From the NCBI GenBank assembly GCA_021234535.1, contig CM037846.1:20229814-20293813 (forward strand): DNA of 64,000 bases, read 5' to 3'. Positions 59,705 to 64,000 of the stretch are shown piece after piece. The notes below the pieces were generated by a model. The model made no database searches. It saw only the letters and a program-made list of their open reading frames with translations, and was not told the DNA's origin. Source of the stretch: Stichopus chloronotus (Eukaryota > Echinodermata > Holothuroidea > Aspidochirotida > Stichopodidae). The stretch's first letter is position 1; each line of letters begins with the position of its first letter. The translations under genes and the position numbers were made by a program.

Positions 59705-60075
59705 TCATTTGGCAAGGGATCACAAAGCCTTTGGCTTTCTCTTTTTCCATAATTTTTGGTTTCAATGAAATCGTAATTTTGCAGTCATGTGGGTGTATGT
59801 GTCTGTATGCATGTTTGTGTGTACATGTATATTTGTGATGCCTACCTTGTGAATACATCTCAGGAAATGAAGCTTGTAAAGATCTCATATTTTGTATGTG
59901 GGTGAACCATATTAAGTACAAGAAGCCTATTGTTTTTGGTGAAGGTCAAAGGTCATTTAGGATTAACAGGGCTTAAATAGTGAAAAGCTTGTAAACAGGA
60001 TATCTCAAGAAGGAAAGCTGCTACCAATCTTATATTTGGTGTACCATATTGAGTACAAGAAACCCATGCCCATAG
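59705..60075 (-). repeat. Family A element in reverse orientation
   Basis: The end-like block GGGATCACAAAGCCTTTGGC and the hairpin-like GGTTTCAATGAAATC are followed by a GT/GTAT tract and 'TTTTTGGTGAAGGTCAAAGG', all reading on the minus strand. It faces the plus-oriented element ending at 59602. Confidence 0.75.
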
Positions 60076-60239
60076 ATCTACATTTTGGCAAATTTCAACA
60101 GGAAATAAATATCCATTATTTTCACTAATATGAGTGATTTAACCTCTTCATATGTTTCCATTCAGGACATGTAAAACTCTCTAAGTATCACATGTTGGGT
60201 TTTCATGTCACATTACAGTGATAAGTCTCCCATGGGGCA

Positions 60240-60845
60240 ATTCAAATGACAGACATCAGGTGCTCATTAAGTGCTCATCAAGTGCCAACAATGTTGACAC
60301 TTTGAAGTGCTACCTAAATTCAGGTGCTGAGATACCATCCTTAGTAGATATTCATACTTTATGCTCTGGAGACCTCAAATGACCTTTGACCTCCATGACA
60401 AACAATACGGATCATGTACTCAGGTGAACCACAAACACACCAACTTTAGAGTTCAAGCATCTTTTCTTTCTCGAGATACTGTGTTTACAAGGTTTTCACC
60501 AGTCTTCTATTGATGTCACATGACCTTTGATCTCCAAAAAAAAAAAAAAGAGAGACATCATCTACTCATTAGGTGCTACCAATGGTAAGAGTTTAAATTT
60601 CCAGCAACATTTGGTTGCTCAGATATCTCCCTTGATAGGCTTTTATGCTCTAAGCTCTGGTGACCTCAGATGACGCTTGACCTCCATGAAAAACAATATG
60701 GACTACCAACACACCAAATTTGAAGTTTGAGCACCATTCCCTTCTTGAGATATCATGTTTACAAGTCAAGACATCACATGCACAAACACACACCATCACC
60801 ATCGCACATATTCCTTGCTTGCCTTTGGCAACGAATCAATAACCC
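60240..60845 (+). repeat. Family A alternating-unit subfamily
   Basis: Same two-type units as 25992-26742, with TGACCTTTGACCT at 60380 and 'CCAGCAACATTTGGTTGCTC'. It ends 'AAGACATCACATGCACAAAC', then the hairpin ATTCCTTGC...GCAACGAAT (60810-60837). Confidence 0.82.
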
Positions 60846-60849
60846 ATCA

Positions 60850-60960
60850 CTGATCTCACACTTGTCATGTGAGTAATTCATGTTTGTTATAATATAACCA
60901 CATAGTTGGCAATCACTCAGCATTTTGTCTTTCTGGTTACCTTTGAAATCTTTTCATGCA
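60850..60960 (-). repeat. Family A 5' end in reverse orientation
   Basis: Reverse complement of the 54210-type 5' end: 'TCATGTGAGTAATTCATG', 'TTATAATATAACCACAT', then GTCTTTCTGGTTACC. Confidence 0.65.
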
Positions 60961-62149
60961 AAAGGAACTTTCACCTCCTCATTAAAAACTTGGATCACCT
61001 ACCTGATATGACATACTAAGTGTGAATGAGTGTAGCAATGTTACATTTGCTCAACCTCTGTTTCGTGGATGTGGTTACAACAATAATTGAAGGAGTTTGC
61101 AATGAATTTCTTGATGTGGAGAAACTTTGAGCTGTAATGATAGCAGGTCTTTTGTGGTCTTACTAAGTTAAGGTGCCTTATTTTGGAGGTTGAAGCTGAT
61201 TTGATGGTGCCAAGAAGTTAAGATTTTGTGAACATAGTATCTGAAGATAGGAATCATGGAAACTGACTAATCATAAGAATGTATTATATCAGCAATTGCC
61301 AACAAGGAAGGTACACATCCCAGTTGGCATTTTAGTAACTCAGGGGGAGGACAGTGGTAAATATCATAACTTTCCTTTATGCATACTGTTCAATTGTGCT
61401 TTGTTTACAAGAAATAGCAAAAACAAAGTTTCATGAAGTGACTTTAAACACATTTAGATTAATTTCAGTTTAGGTACTGAAATATTCCCTCCTGAGAAGC
61501 TATTAAAGAAATTCAGTTTTTGCCCTCTGCAGACCTCAAGGGTACTAAGGTTCCTTGTGTGAAGATCTTTATAACTTTAACCTCAACAACATCAGATAGA
61601 GAGATCTGGAAGTGCCCAGCAGTAGCATAAATCATAAAGGCATTAGTGTCATGAAGGTCATTTGCAGCCTACAGTATCACACATTTAAGTTTGCTTGTTG
61701 GAGGTATTTTTTATTTTTTTTTGTTGGCAAAGGTCAATAGACAGAGGTCAACCAGGTAATTTCTAAATATTTAATGGGAGTCAATAGGATTTTCCAATGA
61801 ACTGGAGGGACTGCAACATTTACAATACACTTAAAGGTACAGAACGGTAGCTTTACGTGTGTGTACCTTCTATGTATAAGCAATGATAGAACAACATGCA
61901 TACATATGCATACATGAATACACTTACAGAGTCTGCATTCAGCACAACCTGTACTGCTGCACTTACTTTCATAAACAGTATCATCTGTCAATATCCACAT
62001 AACACCTATTAACCCATATTATGAGATCTGCAAAGCTCTGATACAGTAGAAGTTTCACCTGTCATTATCCTTAACAAAAATGTCAATAATTTGAATTATG
62101 AGCATTACAGAAGGGTAATGTAATTGTCATTTTGGTTTGTCTTAACAAG

Positions 62150-62670
62150 ACCTATCAAAAAGGTCACCAAGGTCAAATGAGGTCATCATATGCACTTCAC
62201 ATAGATGAACAAAATTTTCCATAAAGCAATCGCCTTAAAGTAAGTTGTTGGAGAGATACCAATAAAACATCACTTACTGAACTTTTGACCTTTCATATTC
62301 ATGAAATTAATTGTATGATATCTCCCCCCCCTTCCCCAACAATCTATCTTATCTTAAATTATGCTACAATCTGCAGAAAGGACACCAAGTTACAGCAACT
62401 CAAAGGAATTCACTTTTTTTGCCTCTGGTGATCGCAATGAACTCTGACCAGTACCAAAAACACACATACACACACCTGTGCACATGCTCACACATACATA
62501 CGTATACATACCTATACATACCTATACATACATACACACACACATACATACGTATACATATGTATACATACATATAAACATACATACACACATATGTACA
62601 TACATACTGTACATACTGTACATATGCCAAACTGACTGCATAGGTTCCTTTGTTAGCAAAAGGAACCAAA
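62150..62670 (+). repeat. Family A variant with long CATA/CACA tract
   Basis: A decayed core ('CCTCTGGTGATCGCAATGAA') is followed by about 170 bases of CACATACA/CATACATA/TATACATA (62459-62628) and a 9-bp-stem hairpin, GGTTCCTTTGTTAGC, then AAAAGGAACC (62643-62667), with AAAAAC. Confidence 0.82.
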
Positions 62671-62830
62671 AACAATCATGCAAACCTTCTCAACATGGCA
62701 GTTCTATATTAAATAGGTTTGACTTTCAGCCAACTTTCCCTTGCTGAGATTGTGCACACTCAAGCAAGTGTCATAGACACACACATGCCAAAGTGACTGC
62801 ATAAGTTCCTTTGTCAAAGCAAGGAAGCAA
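62671..62830 (+). repeat. Short family A variant
   Basis: One unit ('TTTGACTTTCAGCCAACTTT', 'CCCTTGCTGAGATTGTG'), GTGTCATAGACACACACATG and a decayed hairpin (AAGTTCCTTTGTCAAAGCAA, then GGAAGC). Confidence 0.7.
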
Positions 62831-63048
62831 TACTGAATATTCATGATAACTTCCTGTAGAGCACACAATTCATAATGCGATATCATGCATTTTGGCAAAT
62901 TTTAAACACTTGTATCCACTAACGTTTCCTAATGTCTGTGACTGTAACCTAACCTTGTCAAGTACAGTATATCACAAAACCTAACAAAGCCAAACCTATG
63001 GATTTGTTGTGTGGCTAATTAACTTACATAATCACCACGTTCACTTAC

Positions 63049-63110
63049 CCAAATAGCTAGTTTAGCCTTGTTGCCATCAACGGTCAGAGACTTGACTTTA
63101 AAATCGACAC
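63049..63110 (-). CDS. RAB18: RAB18 internal exon, switch I to interswitch (VDFKVKSLTVDGNKAKLAIW)
   Basis: This is the most 5' RAB18 exon in the window. Read on the minus strand it gives 20 residues, VDFKVKSLTVDGNKAKLAIW, after two bases (GT) that complete a Gly codon from the missing upstream exon. From memory of the family, vertebrate Rab18 has a nearly identical segment after its ATIG switch I end. The acceptor follows a clear pyrimidine run (ccctctctctatctcttgaag) and the donor is GTAAGT. The exon ends in phase 0 after the Trp that precedes the G3 box, as in vertebrate RAB18. Exons for the first ~42 residues (P-loop, switch I) were not found in 63111-64000, so they lie outside the window. 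Confidence 0.95.
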
Positions 63111-64000
63111 CTTCAAGAGATAGAGAGAGGGAAGAACAGGAAAATTTTGATAGCAGAGAACAGGCAGCTTATGTGGCATCTGTTCTGATACACAAAATGG
63201 TTTAACTGGTAAACTTTTTTTCTGATAAATAGTAGCATAGCAATGACAGACAGAACAATCTTAATTGATCAAGGAATAAAAATGCTAAGCAATGCTTGAC
63301 AATTATGTTGGCTCTTGGTCACCAACCACATATACTCTTGGTGTACATTTTCAATTTAATTAAAACATTTTGTGGACAAATTTGCCTAGTTACTTGCAAG
63401 TCATATAATTCCCATGACAGATTCAATTAGGGAAGAAAAAGCCTCATACGTTGAGAGCACATGGCTGTGTTTAATACAAAAGTCTTTGTGACCAAATATT
63501 TGAATTTCCCACATCAGTTTTGGGGAAAAAAGTTTAGTGATATTAGGAGCAAAAATGTTATGTATCTGACTTAAATGTGTTTTAACTGTCGGATATAAGA
63601 GTAAAAGGGACTGACAAAGGACAAATGGTTACTTTTCATGGTGAAAAAATGTTCCCTGCAGCATTTGAAATAAGCAGTGGTCCACTGGCCAAAATGAACT
63701 GAAATGATGCGGGGCCTGTCACAAGCCCCCCTCAACAGGTTCAAATGGCTTGAGATCTAAATTTAAGTGCTGGTCATATCCTACTTGAAAAAATTACAGC
63801 TGCAATAAAAATTGGTATGAGTTAAACCAAGAAGTTGTATTCAGAATATAGTTACTTTGTGTGATGATCTAATCTCCAATGGCACAGAGACTCCAGCAAA
63901 CTTTACTGCAGTATTTCTGTTGAACAAATACAGGCATTCCCCAAAATGATGTAAATAGTTGTTTTTCATTTGCACTAGTCGTTAGAGACATGCAATTAGA

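Noticed and set aside
63111..64000. RAB18 first coding exons (P-loop, switch I)
   Set aside because: I read the minus strand for a GESGVGKSS-type P-loop and an FDPE..ATIG-type end and found neither; they must lie beyond the window.

Overview
The window is animal genomic DNA. It is AT-rich, gene-poor, intron-dominated and crowded with small non-autonomous repeats. The one gene I recognise has vertebrate-like exon boundaries and canonical GT-AG introns. The repeat style (foldback elements, tandem-core elements ending in microsatellites and hairpins, a tRNA-derived SINE) suggests a marine invertebrate. An echinoderm or another invertebrate deuterostome is my best guess, but nothing in the sequence proves it. 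No bacterial operon, CRISPR array, rRNA or intact tRNA gene was seen.

Gene content: the right half (33.7-63.1 kb, minus strand) holds the last five coding exons of RAB18, a Rab-family small GTPase of the ER and lipid-droplet surface. They cover everything after the switch I region through the prenylated C-terminus. Exon phases, splice sites and reading frame agree across four introns of 5.6, 1.3, 9.6 and 12.4 kb. The exons encoding the first ~42 residues (P-loop) must lie beyond position 64000. The left 33 kb has no gene I can name. A few candidate plus-strand exons near 2.6-4.8 kb, a Penelope-like reverse-transcriptase tail fragment (17.1-17.4 kb) and a decayed gag-like frame (44.6-45.5 kb, minus) are weak calls.

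Repeats: two abundant families dominate from 18 kb onward. Family A has ~144-bp tandem cores built around clustered TGACCT half-sites, then a GTGTCAC plus (CA)/(CATA) tract, then a 3' hairpin and A-run. Family B has 145-149-bp tandem cores, then a GATA/GACA tract, then an AGCTCAYACCAGC hairpin. Both resemble Helentron-associated (HINE, DINE-1 or 'pearl') elements. Left of these lie a ~300-bp tandem array (5.1-6.5 kb), a diverged two-and-a-part-copy dispersed repeat with poly-G runs (9.9-13.6 kb), a third ~144-bp array (14.7-15.3 kb), a 182-bp hairpin (16.9-17.0 kb), a 1,995-bp foldback transposon with 5-bp target duplications (20.9-22.9 kb) and a 735-bp inverted-repeat element (23.9-24.7 kb).

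Most notable: (i) the family A core carries nuclear-receptor half-sites spaced as DR4-DR4-DR1, repeated throughout RAB18 introns and downstream DNA; (ii) several unrelated families independently have ~143-150-bp periods, the length of nucleosomal DNA; (iii) a family A element ends ten bases from the 3' splice site of the RAB18 DTAGQ exon and appears to supply part of its polypyrimidine tract; (iv) the foldback element is well delimited inside a family A copy.
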